In this document: in pieces, positions 27,379 through 36,859 of the stretch | Position numbering within the stretch: position 1 is the first letter of the stretch | How the letters are laid out: every line of letters starts with the position of its first letter | Assembly (NCBI GenBank): GCA_036560445.1 | Contig: DATBRG010000012.1 | Location: forward strand, 1-64,000 | Direction of reading: 5' to 3' | Length of the DNA stretch: 64,000 bases | From: DATBRG01 sp036560445 | Lineage (GTDB): Bacteria; Pseudomonadota; Gammaproteobacteria; Burkholderiales; Methylophilaceae | Program-made: the position numbers and the translations under genes | Notes under the pieces: generated by a model | Databases searched by the model: none | The model's input: the letters and a program-made list of their open reading frames with translations, nothing else | Told to the model about the DNA's origin: nothing

Positions 27379-27734
27379 GTATCAAACCCTTTATCTAGAT
27401 AGGCCTGCGGTGGCAACTCAGATGCCAGCAGGAATGCATCACCCTGCTCCAGATTCTCATCACCAGTAAATTGTTGAGTAAGAAAAAATGCAACGAACAC
27501 CGCGCTTGCCACCAACGCTGTGGACATCAAAGCACGCGGACTGTGGATATAGTCAGTGAAAAGGCGCAATACGCTATGGCCATCAACGCCACCTGCGGAC
27601 GCATGTTTTGCATGCGCCAATACCGCCTGCTTACGTACCCCGGCTAGCTGTTTAACAATACTGTTATCAAGTGTTGCGACACTTTCATCCAGTAACTGGA
27701 TAATTTCGTTTACTGTGTCTTTTTCTGATTTCAT
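27351..27734 (-). CDS. DUF3619 single-span membrane protein (candidate anti-sigma factor)
   Basis: A 127-residue protein with a cytoplasmic N-terminal domain of about 65 residues, one membrane segment (about residues 69-88, LMSTALVASAVFVAFFLTQQF) and a short periplasmic tail. This is the topology of anti-sigma factors. The gene starts within the stop codon of the ECF sigma gene (ATGA overlap), the usual arrangement for a sigma/anti-sigma pair. The zinc-anti-sigma HxxxCxxC motif is absent. DUF3619 has no proven function that I know of, so the role is inferred from topology and context. Confidence 0.82.
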   Translation of the reverse strand: MKSEKDTVNEIIQLLDESVATLDNSIVKQLAGVRKQAVLAHAKHASAGGVDGHSVLRLFTDYIHSPRALMSTALVASAVFVAFFLTQQFTGDENLEQGDAFLLASELPPQAYLDKGFDTWLEQSSQR

Positions 27735-28321
27735 TGCCCGACTCCTGATTTACCGAGCGCTTGCCTGCCTAACCCCTGTTTTTCAAGTATGCCAGCAAGT
27801 GCATGCACTGCGCGTGAACAGTGCGTTTTTACGCTGCCTTGTGAGCAGCCCATCGCCGCAGCCGTTTCGGCCACGTCCATATCTTCCCAGTAACGCAGAA
27901 CAAACGCTTCGCGTTGACGCGCAGGTAATTTTTGCAATGCTTGTTCGATTATAGCAATGGTCTGGCTACGCTCAAGCTGCACATCTGGCTCATCTGAGTC
28001 ATCTTCGGTATTGAGAATTTCCAGAGGGTCATGATCTTCATCGTCGTCATGACCAGCACCAAAAGAAGATAAAAGCGTTGTCCAGAGGTTTCTGACCTTT
28101 TGCCGACGCCAGTAATCACGCATCGTATTTTGCAAAATGCGCTGAAACAGCATGGGATATTCTGTCACCGGCCGCTGGCCGTAATTTTCGGCAAGCTTGA
28201 GCATGGCATCCTGCACGATATCCAGTGCAGCATGGTCATCGCGCACCGCATAAGCAGTCTGCTTAAAAGCGCGACGCTCTACTTCGGCGAGAAAATCTGA
28301 AAGTTCCTGTGCTGTTGCCAT
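27731..28321 (-). CDS. ECF-type RNA polymerase sigma factor
   Basis: A 196-residue sigma factor with regions 2 and 4 only. Region 2 reads ALDIVQDAMLKLAENYG...MLFQRILQNTMRDYWRRQKVR, and region 4 reads LQKLPARQREAFVLRYWEDMDVAETAAAMGCSQGSVKTHCSRAVHAL with its helix-turn-helix. The linker (about residues 88-115) is unusually acidic, with runs of Asp and Glu. It leads a cluster with DUF3619, DUF3106 and RDD genes, suggesting regulation of envelope functions by a membrane anti-sigma factor. The target promoters are unknown. Confidence 0.92.
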   Translation of the reverse strand: MATAQELSDFLAEVERRAFKQTAYAVRDDHAALDIVQDAMLKLAENYGQRPVTEYPMLFQRILQNTMRDYWRRQKVRNLWTTLLSSFGAGHDDDEDHDPLEILNTEDDSDEPDVQLERSQTIAIIEQALQKLPARQREAFVLRYWEDMDVAETAAAMGCSQGSVKTHCSRAVHALAGILEKQGLGRQALGKSGVGQ

Positions 28322-28427
28322 GCTGATTTTATGTCGATTGACTATTCATTATTTAGCTAGCTGCTCGGTAATTGAACTAGCATTATCGGACTAGGCCACC
28401 CAGTAATGAGTATAGCAGGTTTGAATT

Positions 28428-28456
28428 TTGTCCTGCGGGCAGCTTTTCGCTACAAT
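28428..28456 (+). promoter_or_regulatory. Probable sigma-70 promoter for the PP0621/pilSR genes
   Basis: TTGTCC (28428-28433) and TACAAT (28451-28456) are separated by exactly 17 bases. Transcription would start near 28463, about 30 bases before the PP0621-family ATG at 28494. The two hexamers match the consensus at four of six and five of six positions. Confidence 0.55.
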
Positions 28457-28493
28457 CGTATCGACATTCACTCTTTTTGCGGGTTCAGCTGTT

Positions 28494-28721
28494 ATGGGGA
28501 AAATCTTACTGCTCGCAATTGCAATCTGGCTGGTAGTTAGCGTACTCAAACGCTACAGTCGCAATCTGGAAACTCCGAGCACACCACAACCCGAGGCTGA
28601 AAGTATGGTGCAATGCGCCAAATGCGGCATTCATCTGCCCAGAAGTGAAGGTTTTCTTATCAAAGGCCAGTACTATTGTTCTGAAGCACATAGCAAGCAA
28701 GGCAATGAACACACTAGCTGA
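28494..28721 (+). CDS. PP0621-family small zinc-ribbon protein
   Basis: A 75-residue protein: one hydrophobic N-terminal segment (MGKILLLAIAIWLVVSVL), a polar linker and a short metal-binding-like module CAKCGIHLPRSEG...YYCSEAH, with the cysteines and histidine arranged for one zinc. I chose the ATG at 28494 because it begins the membrane segment and leaves a normal leader after the promoter. It overlaps the pilS start by 17 bases, an arrangement conserved in betaproteobacteria. Its function is unknown. Confidence 0.82.
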   Translation: MGKILLLAIAIWLVVSVLKRYSRNLETPSTPQPEAESMVQCAKCGIHLPRSEGFLIKGQYYCSEAHSKQGNEHTS

Positions 28722-30306
28722 ACACAGCCAGACTCAGGCCAATGTTTACTGGCGCCCAATGGAGGTATTTAACCTCTATCGATTCATCATCGCCTGCCTG
28801 TTTATTGCCTCGTATTTTTCACTGCACGAACGCATATGGTGGGAAAACTACAATAGTGTTCTTTACTGGCGATTATCCCTCGGTTATTTGCTTACCAGCC
28901 TGCTTGCCGAGGTTTTTACCTGGCTCAGGTGGCCACGCTTCAATCGTCTGCTCACCTTACAAATAGTTGCTGATATTGGCTTTATTGTGATGCTCATGTA
29001 CGCCGCTGGCGGGGTCAAAAGCGGACTGGGGCTATTGCTGGTAGTGACCATTGCTTTTTCCAGCTTTATTAGCCAAGGCCGGTTGGCATTATTTTATGCC
29101 GCGATTGCCAGTATTGCCTTGTTGCTTGAACAATCCTACCAGCTGTTAACATGGGATGAACGCTACAACGACTACTCTCACGCAGTGATGTTATGCTTGA
29201 GCTGCTTCGCTACCGCCTGGCTCGCGCACAGCTTTGCCAAGCGAACGACCCAGAGTGAGGCTCTGGCATCGCAACGTGGTATTGACTTGGAAAACCTGGC
29301 ACAGGTCAATGAACTCATCACACAAGAGATGCAAGATGGTGTACTGGTAGTGGATAAAGATTTCAAGTTGCGCCACCACAACACGCAAGTGGAAGAGCTA
29401 CTCGGTATCAGCCCAAATACATGGGCTGTTGGGACACTGGATGAGTGCGCACCAGAGCTGGCCATACTGATGCGCAAGTGGATAGGTGAGGGCGGCGATA
29501 TAGGGCCTGGCACCATCAAGCTCACTACTGATGAACGGGAGCTCCGGTTGCGTTTCATGCCAGTTGGCGCTGACCGTAAACAGGGTGCAGTTATCTTCAT
29601 TGAAGACTGGAGTCAGATGCAAGTTCAGGCACAACAGCTCAAGCTAGCAGCCTTGGGGCGACTTACCGCTAATATCGCGCACGAAATTCGCAACCCACTT
29701 AGCGCAATCAGCCACGCAAATCAATTATTGCAGGAAGAAGACTTGGTCGCCCCAGACTCTCAGCGCATGCTACAAATCATTGCCGACAATGTACAACGCA
29801 TGGATCTGATTATCCAGGACGTACTGGAATTAAACCGTCGTGACCGCACTCGCCAGGAAATCATAAAACTGGAAGATTTTTTATCTGAATTTCACGATCA
29901 GTTTTGCCAGATAGAAAAAGTATCTGCTGGGGGCTTTGAACTGAATATTAAAAACAGTTCAGCCCGCGTCATGTTTGATCGTCGTCATTTGCACCAGATT
30001 TTATGGAATCTGTGCCGCAATGGCTGGCGTCATAGCCAACAGGTACGCTCCAGCCTGACTCTGTCTCTACAGGCTGTTGCCAATAACCGTAGTGTCAGCC
30101 TGAGGATTTATGATGACGGCTCAGGGGTAGCCCCAGACGCCAGACCGCATTTGTTTGAACCTTTTTTTACGACAGAAGCATCCGGTACCGGCCTGGGGCT
30201 TTATATCGCACGTGAATTATGCGAAGCCAATGGCGCTACGATTCAATATGTTCCTGCAGATAATGGCAGCCTTTTTGTACTGAATTTAAAGAGGGCTTAC
30301 CCTTAA
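28705..30306 (+). CDS. pilS: Sensor histidine kinase PilS
   Basis: A 533-residue kinase. The N-terminal part (about residues 15-185) has six hydrophobic segments, as in Pseudomonas PilS, followed by a PAS-like domain (ITQEMQDGVLVVDKDFKLRHHN) and the kinase core. The H box is NIAHEIRNPLSAISHANQLL, and the ATP-binding lid is ASGTGLGLYIARELC. PilS senses pilin in the membrane and phosphorylates PilR. The start at 28705 lies within the end of the PP0621 gene; the frame is open upstream, but a membrane kinase begins naturally here. The stop is directly followed by pilR. Confidence 0.9.
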   Translation: MNTLAEHSQTQANVYWRPMEVFNLYRFIIACLFIASYFSLHERIWWENYNSVLYWRLSLGYLLTSLLAEVFTWLRWPRFNRLLTLQIVADIGFIVMLMYAAGGVKSGLGLLLVVTIAFSSFISQGRLALFYAAIASIALLLEQSYQLLTWDERYNDYSHAVMLCLSCFATAWLAHSFAKRTTQSEALASQRGIDLENLAQVNELITQEMQDGVLVVDKDFKLRHHNTQVEELLGISPNTWAVGTLDECAPELAILMRKWIGEGGDIGPGTIKLTTDERELRLRFMPVGADRKQGAVIFIEDWSQMQVQAQQLKLAALGRLTANIAHEIRNPLSAISHANQLLQEEDLVAPDSQRMLQIIADNVQRMDLIIQDVLELNRRDRTRQEIIKLEDFLSEFHDQFCQIEKVSAGGFELNIKNSSARVMFDRRHLHQILWNLCRNGWRHSQQVRSSLTLSLQAVANNRSVSLRIYDDGSGVAPDARPHLFEPFFTTEASGTGLGLYIARELCEANGATIQYVPADNGSLFVLNLKRAYP

Positions 30307-31665
30307 ATGACGCAAAAACTCTCCTGTTTAGTCGTTGATGATGAAACAGATATCCGGGAATTGCTCGTGCTAACACTAGAACGCATGGGTATCGGAACTG
30401 ATAGCGCCAGCAATCTGGATGATGCAAGACATATGCTGACACAGCGCAACTACGCGCTATGCCTCACCGATATGCGGCTACCTGACGGCAATGGGCTTGA
30501 TCTGGTTCGCCATATCACACAACACTATGTCGGGTTGCCAATCGCTGTGATTACGGCTTTCGGCAGTGCCGAAAATGCCGTTTCTGCGCTTAAGGCAGGC
30601 GCTTTCGACTACCTGACCAAACCCATTTCTCTCAAGCAGTTACGTCCCTTGGTACAGTCCGCCCTCAAACTCTCTGGCGCTGAGGCCCCGGCACCAGGAG
30701 GCCTTGACATGATTGGCGACTCGCTGCCCATCCAGCAAGCTCGTAGCATGATTGAGAAACTCTCGCGCAGCCAAGCACCTGTCTATATCAGCGGGGAATC
30801 CGGCAGCGGCAAGGAGCTGGCTGCGAGACTCATACATCTCAGCAGTTCCAGGCGTGATGGCCCTTTTATTGGGGTGAACTGTGGAGCTATTCCAGAAAAC
30901 CTCATGGAAAGTGAGTTTTTTGGTTACAAAAAAGGCGCCTTTACCGGTGCTAATCAAGACAAGGAAGGCATGTTCCATGCGGCCAATGGCGGCACCCTGT
31001 TTCTTGATGAAGTAGCAGACCTACCCTTGGCGATGCAGGTCAAGCTATTACGTGCTATCCAGGAAAAGAAAGTACGTATGGTTGGCGGAACCCAGGAAGA
31101 AAGCGTGGATGTACGCATTATCAGCGCCACGCACCGAAATCTCTCTGCCATGATGGAAAGTGGCCATTTCCGCCAGGACCTTTATTACCGGCTCAACGTG
31201 ATTGAACTAAAAATGCCGGCATTGCGTGAGATGCCTCAGGATATACCGTTGCTGGCGCAAAACCTGCTGGAGAAACAATGCCGCATATTGGGTACACCAG
31301 CACCAAGTATCGATAAAAAGGCGCTGTCGTTACTTATGCAACACGATTTCCCAGGCAATGTGCGGGAGCTGGAGAACGTACTGGAACGTGCGTTAGCTTT
31401 GTGTGATGGCACAACCATCACAGCCGATGATCTTCAACTGCAAGGCGGCAACCGTATCATGCCTTTACCAGAAAAGAACGGTGGTATGGCACTTCCTGAT
31501 TACCTGGAAAATATCGAGAAAAAAGCGATTCTCGATGCATTGGAAAAAACCGGGCAAAACAAAACAGCTGCAGCCAGATTGCTGGGTGTCAGTTTTCGTA
31601 CCTTACGCTACCGTCTGTCCAAACTTGGCTTGGGTAAAGACAATGACGAAGCTGAAACTGACTAA
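30307..31665 (+). CDS. pilR: Sigma-54-dependent response regulator PilR
   Basis: A 452-residue NtrC-type activator. The receiver domain (residues 1-120) has the acidic pair in VVDDETD and the phosphorylated Asp in CLTDMRLPDG. The AAA+ domain carries GESGSGKELAARLIH (Walker A) and KKGAFTGAN, the GAFTGA loop that contacts sigma-54, plus GTLFLDEV (Walker B). The C-terminus is a Fis-type helix-turn-helix (NKTAAARLLGVSFRTLRYRL). It activates pilin genes in other bacteria and is a natural candidate for the sigma-54 promoter at 7585-7599. Confidence 0.94.
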   Translation: MTQKLSCLVVDDETDIRELLVLTLERMGIGTDSASNLDDARHMLTQRNYALCLTDMRLPDGNGLDLVRHITQHYVGLPIAVITAFGSAENAVSALKAGAFDYLTKPISLKQLRPLVQSALKLSGAEAPAPGGLDMIGDSLPIQQARSMIEKLSRSQAPVYISGESGSGKELAARLIHLSSSRRDGPFIGVNCGAIPENLMESEFFGYKKGAFTGANQDKEGMFHAANGGTLFLDEVADLPLAMQVKLLRAIQEKKVRMVGGTQEESVDVRIISATHRNLSAMMESGHFRQDLYYRLNVIELKMPALREMPQDIPLLAQNLLEKQCRILGTPAPSIDKKALSLLMQHDFPGNVRELENVLERALALCDGTTITADDLQLQGGNRIMPLPEKNGGMALPDYLENIEKKAILDALEKTGQNKTAAARLLGVSFRTLRYRLSKLGLGKDNDEAETD

Positions 31666-32663
31666 CCTAGCACGATAGCGAGATAAGTCAGGTACATCAA
31701 ACCATTCACCCATAAATGCCAGACCTTGATCTGGCCTCTTGCTATCAATATGCGCAGCCAGATGGACGCCAATAAAGTAATGATGACCCCGGCCAGTACT
31801 TCCTTGCGAGGCTCCCACGGCGTCAACATGATACCAATCGCTGGCAGCAGGGTCCCCTGAAACACCATGGCGCCGGTAATGTTACCGAAAGCCAAAGTAT
31901 CCTTGCCGCGTCTTACCCACAAGATACTGTTTATCTTTTCCGGCAATTCGGTGGCGATTGGGATGATCAGCAAAGAAAGCAACAAGGTCGAGACGCCAAG
32001 TATGTTCGCCGCTTCTTCAACGCCATTGATAAAGCCCTTGGCACCACCGACCAATAGTATCAATCCCAGAATCAGTTGCAGCAATATCACTATAATGTTG
32101 TTGGGTAGACCCATACGACAAAGGTACATGGGCTCTTCGGCCTCGGTAGCATGTCCATCTTTTACCAGTGCACTGGAAGCACGAATAGTCAGCATGATAT
32201 AAACGAAATAAATCAAGACCATCACCATGCCAATGCCAGCGCGTATAGCGGTCTGTGTATGCGGGACATACATAGCGAACGTAGCAAAAGCAAAGGCGAT
32301 AATGAAAAAATTCAAATCACGAGTCAGGCCAGTCTTTTCCGGATGGAAATGTCCGGTGACTTTACGTTTAGCCAATATGGCAAAACTCATGAGCGATATC
32401 GATAAGGTTGCCAGCATCAATGGCGCGCCGAGAATAGCACCAACACCAATTTCCTCATTGGTATGCACGTTCTGCGTGCCAGCCAGCAATGCCAGCAATG
32501 GCACAGAAGTTTCAGGTAAGGCCGTACCTACGGCAGCAAATACCGAACCCGTGACACCTTCAGAGATTTTCAATTTTTCGCCAAGATGCTCAAGCGCGTT
32601 GGTAAAGACCTCAGCAGAGATTAGAATCACGATGAGCATGAGAAACAAGGTGAAAAAGACCAT
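31662..32663 (-). CDS. Calcium/sodium antiporter, CaCA family (YrbG-like)
   Basis: A 333-residue inner-membrane exchanger with about ten hydrophobic segments in two inverted repeats. The first alpha repeat reads GVTGSVFAAVGTALPETSVPLLAL and the second LLSLLIIPIATELPEKINSILW, each with the acidic residue that coordinates the cation. Members exchange Ca2+ for Na+ or H+. The ion is not determined by sequence. It overlaps the end of pilR by four bases in convergent orientation and diverges from ampD. Confidence 0.9.
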   Translation of the reverse strand: MVFFTLFLMLIVILISAEVFTNALEHLGEKLKISEGVTGSVFAAVGTALPETSVPLLALLAGTQNVHTNEEIGVGAILGAPLMLATLSISLMSFAILAKRKVTGHFHPEKTGLTRDLNFFIIAFAFATFAMYVPHTQTAIRAGIGMVMVLIYFVYIMLTIRASSALVKDGHATEAEEPMYLCRMGLPNNIIVILLQLILGLILLVGGAKGFINGVEEAANILGVSTLLLSLLIIPIATELPEKINSILWVRRGKDTLAFGNITGAMVFQGTLLPAIGIMLTPWEPRKEVLAGVIITLLASIWLRILIARGQIKVWHLWVNGLMYLTYLAIVLG

Positions 32664-32723
32664 GGTGGTTACGCCTGGATTTGAAGTAAGTAACGAATTT
32701 TATCGGATAACGTGAGTAAGCGC

Positions 32724-33257
32724 ATGAGCACTCTGAAAATAGACGCGCAAGATCTGGCTACTGGCGCAATTTATATACCCTCACCCAATCAGGACGCACG
32801 GCCATCAGGCTCTCAGATCTCACTTGCTGTGATCCACAATATCAGCCTGCCTCCACAGCAATATGGCGGTGATGGCGTCATTGAGCTATTTACCAATCGA
32901 CTCGACCCTTCCCAGCATCCTTACTATGCCGAGATTCACCAACTCAAGGTCTCATCACACTTTTTTATCCGTCGCGATGGCAGCCTGATCCAGTTTGTGC
33001 CGTGCGCACAGCGCGCCTGGCACGCCGGTGTATCTAACTGGCAAGGGCGTGAGCACTGCAATGATTTTTCTGTAGGCATTGAACTGGAGGGCAGCGATTT
33101 TGATGCGTTCCTGCCCCTGCAATACGCCACGTTGAGTAGCCTACTTGCCGCGTTGAAAGTAGCCTATCCCATCACCGATATTGTCGGCCATTCCGACATT
33201 GCACCGGGCCGGAAAACTGACCCGGGGCCTTATTTTGATTGGTCAAAAATTTTATAA
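32724..33257 (+). CDS. ampD: 1,6-anhydro-N-acetylmuramyl-L-alanine amidase AmpD
   Basis: A cytoplasmic zinc amidase (Amidase_2) of about 177 residues that removes the peptide from anhydromuropeptides during cell-wall recycling. The zinc ligands are in VIHNISLPP and in GHSDIAPGRKTDPGPYFDW (His and Asp), with SSHFFIRRDGSLIQFVP between. I chose the ATG at 32724; a GTG four codons upstream (32712) is also possible. The gene diverges from the cation exchanger. Confidence 0.95.
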   Translation: MSTLKIDAQDLATGAIYIPSPNQDARPSGSQISLAVIHNISLPPQQYGGDGVIELFTNRLDPSQHPYYAEIHQLKVSSHFFIRRDGSLIQFVPCAQRAWHAGVSNWQGREHCNDFSVGIELEGSDFDAFLPLQYATLSSLLAALKVAYPITDIVGHSDIAPGRKTDPGPYFDWSKIL

Positions 33258-33283
33258 GGCCTTAGTTCTGTAACACCAGAGCA

Positions 33284-34519
33284 TTACTGCCTGATTGAAA
33301 ATTTCTGCACCACCATACTACCTACCATATCACCCTCTACATTAACTGCCGTGCGCAAGGTATCCAGCAGACGGTCTATCGGCAAGAGGATAGCGATGGC
33401 TTCAATAGGCAGGCCAACAGATTGCAGCACCATGATCATGGTCACCATACCTGCGCTCGGAATGCCTGGGGCGCCTATAGAGGACAGCATGGCTGTAAAA
33501 CAGACTACAAGTTGCTGGGTCAGGTTGAGGTCTATGCCGACTAAATTGGCGACGAACAGCGCTGCAGCTGCCTCGTAAAGCGCTGTGCCGTCCATATTGA
33601 GATGCGCGCCCAAGGGCACGACAAAGCCAGCGATGCTGGAACTGACGCCGAGCTCGTGCTCCAGACAGCGCATGGTCACCGGCATAGTGGCAGAGCTGGA
33701 ACTGGTAGCAAAAGCTGTAATCAGTGCCTGACGCGCACCACGGAAAAAAGTCAGTGGCGATGTACGAGTTAGTAAAAACAGAATCAACGGCAATACTACG
33801 ATGCCATGAAACAAGGTCGTACCCATCACCACGGCGACGAACTTGGCCAGGCTACCCAGAACCGCAAAGCTCTCAGTCGCTATCAGCTTGGCCAGCAAGG
33901 CCATGATACCGAATGGCGCCAGACGCATGATCCAGCTGACTATGAGCATGGTCAACTCGAACAGCTCTTGGAAGATAGCGAGCAGGTTACGATATCGCTC
34001 GCCACCGACCACCAGCGCGATACCGACAAATAAGGCAAACACGACAATCGCCAGCACACTACCCTGCGCCAGCGCCGCTACCGGGTTCATGAATATACCA
34101 TGTAAAAATTTAGCGAAGAATTCCGGCAAGGTTAGCTGCATGGCCTGAAAACCCTGCATAGCACCTTGGAATGACTCAAGATTCAGGCCTTTACCAGGCT
34201 CAAAGATATGAGTTGCACTCAAGCCGATGACAACAGAAAGGCTAGTAGTGAGCAGTGAAAAAGCCAGTGTGGTGAGCCATACACGATGAATCTGGCGGTG
34301 TGCACGCAAATTGGCGATACCAACCACGATGGAAGTAAATACCAGCGGCATCAGTACCATCTTCAACAGGTCAATGAATACACCGCCAACCAGGCCACTG
34401 AGGTAAAGACCTATTGCTACGCCACTATTGTGCTGACCTACGTGAGAAAAGATGAGCCCGAGCCCCAAACCCGACAAGGCCCCAGCCAATATCTGGGTAT
34501 TGAGTGAGGGCCATTTCAT
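33284..34519 (-). CDS. Dicarboxylate/amino acid:cation symporter (DAACS family)
   Basis: A 411-residue inner-membrane symporter related to GltP and DctA, with about eight hydrophobic segments. The reentrant loop serine-rich motif is visible as ITAFATSSSSATMPVTM, followed by FVVPLGAHLNMDGTALYEAAAALF (the NMDGT motif that binds sodium and substrate). Likely substrates are glutamate, aspartate or C4-dicarboxylates, which sequence reading cannot tell apart. It starts four bases downstream of the rsmB-like gene. Confidence 0.93.
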   Translation of the reverse strand: MKWPSLNTQILAGALSGLGLGLIFSHVGQHNSGVAIGLYLSGLVGGVFIDLLKMVLMPLVFTSIVVGIANLRAHRQIHRVWLTTLAFSLLTTSLSVVIGLSATHIFEPGKGLNLESFQGAMQGFQAMQLTLPEFFAKFLHGIFMNPVAALAQGSVLAIVVFALFVGIALVVGGERYRNLLAIFQELFELTMLIVSWIMRLAPFGIMALLAKLIATESFAVLGSLAKFVAVVMGTTLFHGIVVLPLILFLLTRTSPLTFFRGARQALITAFATSSSSATMPVTMRCLEHELGVSSSIAGFVVPLGAHLNMDGTALYEAAAALFVANLVGIDLNLTQQLVVCFTAMLSSIGAPGIPSAGMVTMIMVLQSVGLPIEAIAILLPIDRLLDTLRTAVNVEGDMVGSMVVQKFSIRQ

Positions 34520-34522
34520 AGG

Positions 34523-35776
34523 CTAAGTGGCAATACGCTCAAATACCGCAGCAAAGAAGCCATCCGTCTGATGCAGATGTGGCAGCAGTTTAAGATACAC
34601 GCCAGTATCCAAAGCAATCTGCTGCTGCGCGAGAATCTCATTGGCGTTGACCAGCTTGTACTCAGGGTGCGCTGCCAAAAAAGCTTCGACAATACCCTCA
34701 TTCTCAGCTTGTAACAAACTGCAGGTAGCGTAAACCAGCCGCCCGCCGGCCTTCACCAGCTTCGCTGCACGCGCCAGGATGTTAGCTTGCTTGGTCGTCA
34801 ACTCAGTGATGTCTTGTGGTGTCTGCCGCCATTTCAAATCCGGGTTGCGACGCAAGGTGCCTAAGCCGCTGCAGGGAGCATCAACCAGTACACGGTCAAA
34901 CTTGCCATTAAGTCGCTTAAGCTTGGGATCAGCTTCGCTACTGATAAGCTGACTATGCAAGTTGGATAAGCCCGAGCGCTTGAGCCTCGTGCCTAGGTTT
35001 TGCAGGCGTTTTTCTGAGACGTCAAAGGCATAGATACGACCTGAGTTGCGCATCAGCGCACCTATCGCCAAGCTCTTACCACCGGCCCCGGCGCAAAAAT
35101 CTGCCACCATTTCGCCGCGACGTGGCGCCACAAGCTGCGCCAGCAGTTGGCTGCCTTCATCCTGCACCTCAATCTTGCCATCAGTAAAAAAAGGATGGCG
35201 GCTAATGGTCACTTTTTGTGCCATGCGCAGGCCGTAAGGTGAATATGGGGTAACAGCTACTTCCGTATTTTCGCTAGCGAATCTGGCCAGCACATCCTCA
35301 CGGGTTGCCTTAACCAAGTTAACTCGTAAATCCAGCGAAGCGGGCTGATGCATGCTACGTGCAATGGTGAGTGCTTGCTCTTCACCATACTGCGTGACCA
35401 AGCTATCCCACAGCCATTCCGGCAAATCGGCTTGCATGGCTTTGCTCAGGTTATCAGTAGGTTTGGCCTTGATCTCCTGTGCCCATTCCTTTTGTTGCGG
35501 GCTCAGCACATCGTCGAGCTCGCGCATACTTTTGCCTTCTACGCGCAGCATATAGGCGAGCAACAGCTTGCGTGGATCTTCGCCGTCAGCCACATAGACC
35601 AGGAAAGATTTACGGCGCAATACGCCATAAACGGATTCAGCAACAAAAGCACGATCTTTGGTACCCAGTTCGCGGTTGTTCTTGAAAAACCAGCCCAGTT
35701 TGACATCAGCTGGACCGCTGCCGGTAATTACATCGGCCAATGCCATGCTGGCAAGGCGTAAAAGATTTTGATTCAT
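34523..35776 (-). CDS. RsmB-like rRNA cytosine-C5 methyltransferase (NOP2/Sun)
   Basis: A 417-residue SAM-dependent RNA m5C methyltransferase. Motif I lies in VADFCAGAGGKSLAIGALM, the catalytic cysteine of motif IV in DAPCSGLGTLRRNPD, and the motif VI cysteine in YATCSLLQAEN. An N-terminal NusB-like helical domain is present but short. It resembles RsmB (16S rRNA C967) in layout, yet no fmt or def gene is nearby as usual for rsmB, so another rRNA target is possible. Confidence 0.9.
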   Translation of the reverse strand: MNQNLLRLASMALADVITGSGPADVKLGWFFKNNRELGTKDRAFVAESVYGVLRRKSFLVYVADGEDPRKLLLAYMLRVEGKSMRELDDVLSPQQKEWAQEIKAKPTDNLSKAMQADLPEWLWDSLVTQYGEEQALTIARSMHQPASLDLRVNLVKATREDVLARFASENTEVAVTPYSPYGLRMAQKVTISRHPFFTDGKIEVQDEGSQLLAQLVAPRRGEMVADFCAGAGGKSLAIGALMRNSGRIYAFDVSEKRLQNLGTRLKRSGLSNLHSQLISSEADPKLKRLNGKFDRVLVDAPCSGLGTLRRNPDLKWRQTPQDITELTTKQANILARAAKLVKAGGRLVYATCSLLQAENEGIVEAFLAAHPEYKLVNANEILAQQQIALDTGVYLKLLPHLHQTDGFFAAVFERIAT

Positions 35777-35785
35777 AAACTCATT

Positions 35786-36859
35786 TCAAGGTTTTGGTAA
35801 GGTTTTATCACCCTGAATACTGGCGATGCGCGTCACAAGCTGTTCGATAACATCACCGTCTTTTTCAGTGACTCGTATTTTAACCGGTAGATATTGATAA
35901 TCGACGGCCAGCCAGAGATCCGTTCTCTCGTCGCCCTCATCTCCACTCCTACTGATATGTATGCTACGAAGCTGACCCAACTTGGTTTGCACATTAGCCT
36001 CGCCTTCAAAGCCATAATCGTAATAACGTACTTTCTTGCCATTGGTGACTGAGAGCCGCATCTGCTGCAGAGGCGGCACAAACCTGAATTGATACATAAA
36101 ACTCAGCAGATCCTGGGTCCCCGCAGGCAAATCTACGGTATTACTACCTTTCTTGGTCTTCAAGGTGAGCTTAGTCGCCTGCCAATCAAAGCTGGCGCGC
36201 TGCGCCCTATCCTCCTCATCGCCATATTGATAGGAAAATTTGCTGGGCTTCAGACCCTTATTGGTCACGACACCTTCGCTGATTTGCGTAAGTCCGGAAT
36301 AAAACAATGAGACCAGGCCTTTGCCTTCAGACAGGCTTTTCAAGACATAACTGCCATCTTCTAGCTGCCTGTAACTGACATGCGTCGTACCTGCTGCTGC
36401 GCTGGTAGCATTGCGACGAATGTCATAATCCATATCGATGGAGACCGGCTCGTTGAGAACGATCTCTTCCGGCCGATTTTCCTCCGAATCGTCCGCCACA
36501 GAATCTTCTTCCACTGGCTGGGCCTGCTCCGCATCAGCAGTATCAGTTACAGTCTCGTCAGCAACGGTCGGGCTCTCTTGCGGTTGCGCGGGTGTCGGGG
36601 CAGGCTTAACTTCTGGCACCGGGGGTGCTGGCTTGGGCTTTCTCGCTTGTTTGACTGGCGCAGCTGCAATCTTCGGCGTGGGTTTAACCACTGGCTGCAT
36701 CAATTGGACTTCGACAATATCGGTAGAACTAGTCAATGAAGGTATATGCAGCTCGGAACCACCAAGCAATACCAAATGCAGCAATAGCGAAATCAGGCCC
36801 GCGATTGCTAGCCGCCAGTAGCTGGCTTTATCGTCAATATCTGTGGCTTTACTCGACAT
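35786..36859 (-). CDS. DUF3108 protein with TonB-like N-terminus
   Basis: A 357-residue protein. It begins with a cytoplasmic segment, one membrane helix (about residues 15-32) and then roughly 100 residues rich in Pro, Ala, Lys and Glu (PKIAAAPVKQARKPKPAPPV), recalling the periplasm-spanning linker of TonB. The C-terminal 210 residues form the DUF3108 domain (SLFYSGLTQISEGVVTNKGL...LPVKIRVTEKDGD). The downstream gene encodes a second DUF3108 protein of 232 residues with similar motifs. Function unknown; probably in the periplasm. Confidence 0.8.
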   Translation of the reverse strand: MSSKATDIDDKASYWRLAIAGLISLLLHLVLLGGSELHIPSLTSSTDIVEVQLMQPVVKPTPKIAAAPVKQARKPKPAPPVPEVKPAPTPAQPQESPTVADETVTDTADAEQAQPVEEDSVADDSEENRPEEIVLNEPVSIDMDYDIRRNATSAAAGTTHVSYRQLEDGSYVLKSLSEGKGLVSLFYSGLTQISEGVVTNKGLKPSKFSYQYGDEEDRAQRASFDWQATKLTLKTKKGSNTVDLPAGTQDLLSFMYQFRFVPPLQQMRLSVTNGKKVRYYDYGFEGEANVQTKLGQLRSIHISRSGDEGDERTDLWLAVDYQYLPVKIRVTEKDGDVIEQLVTRIASIQGDKTLPKP

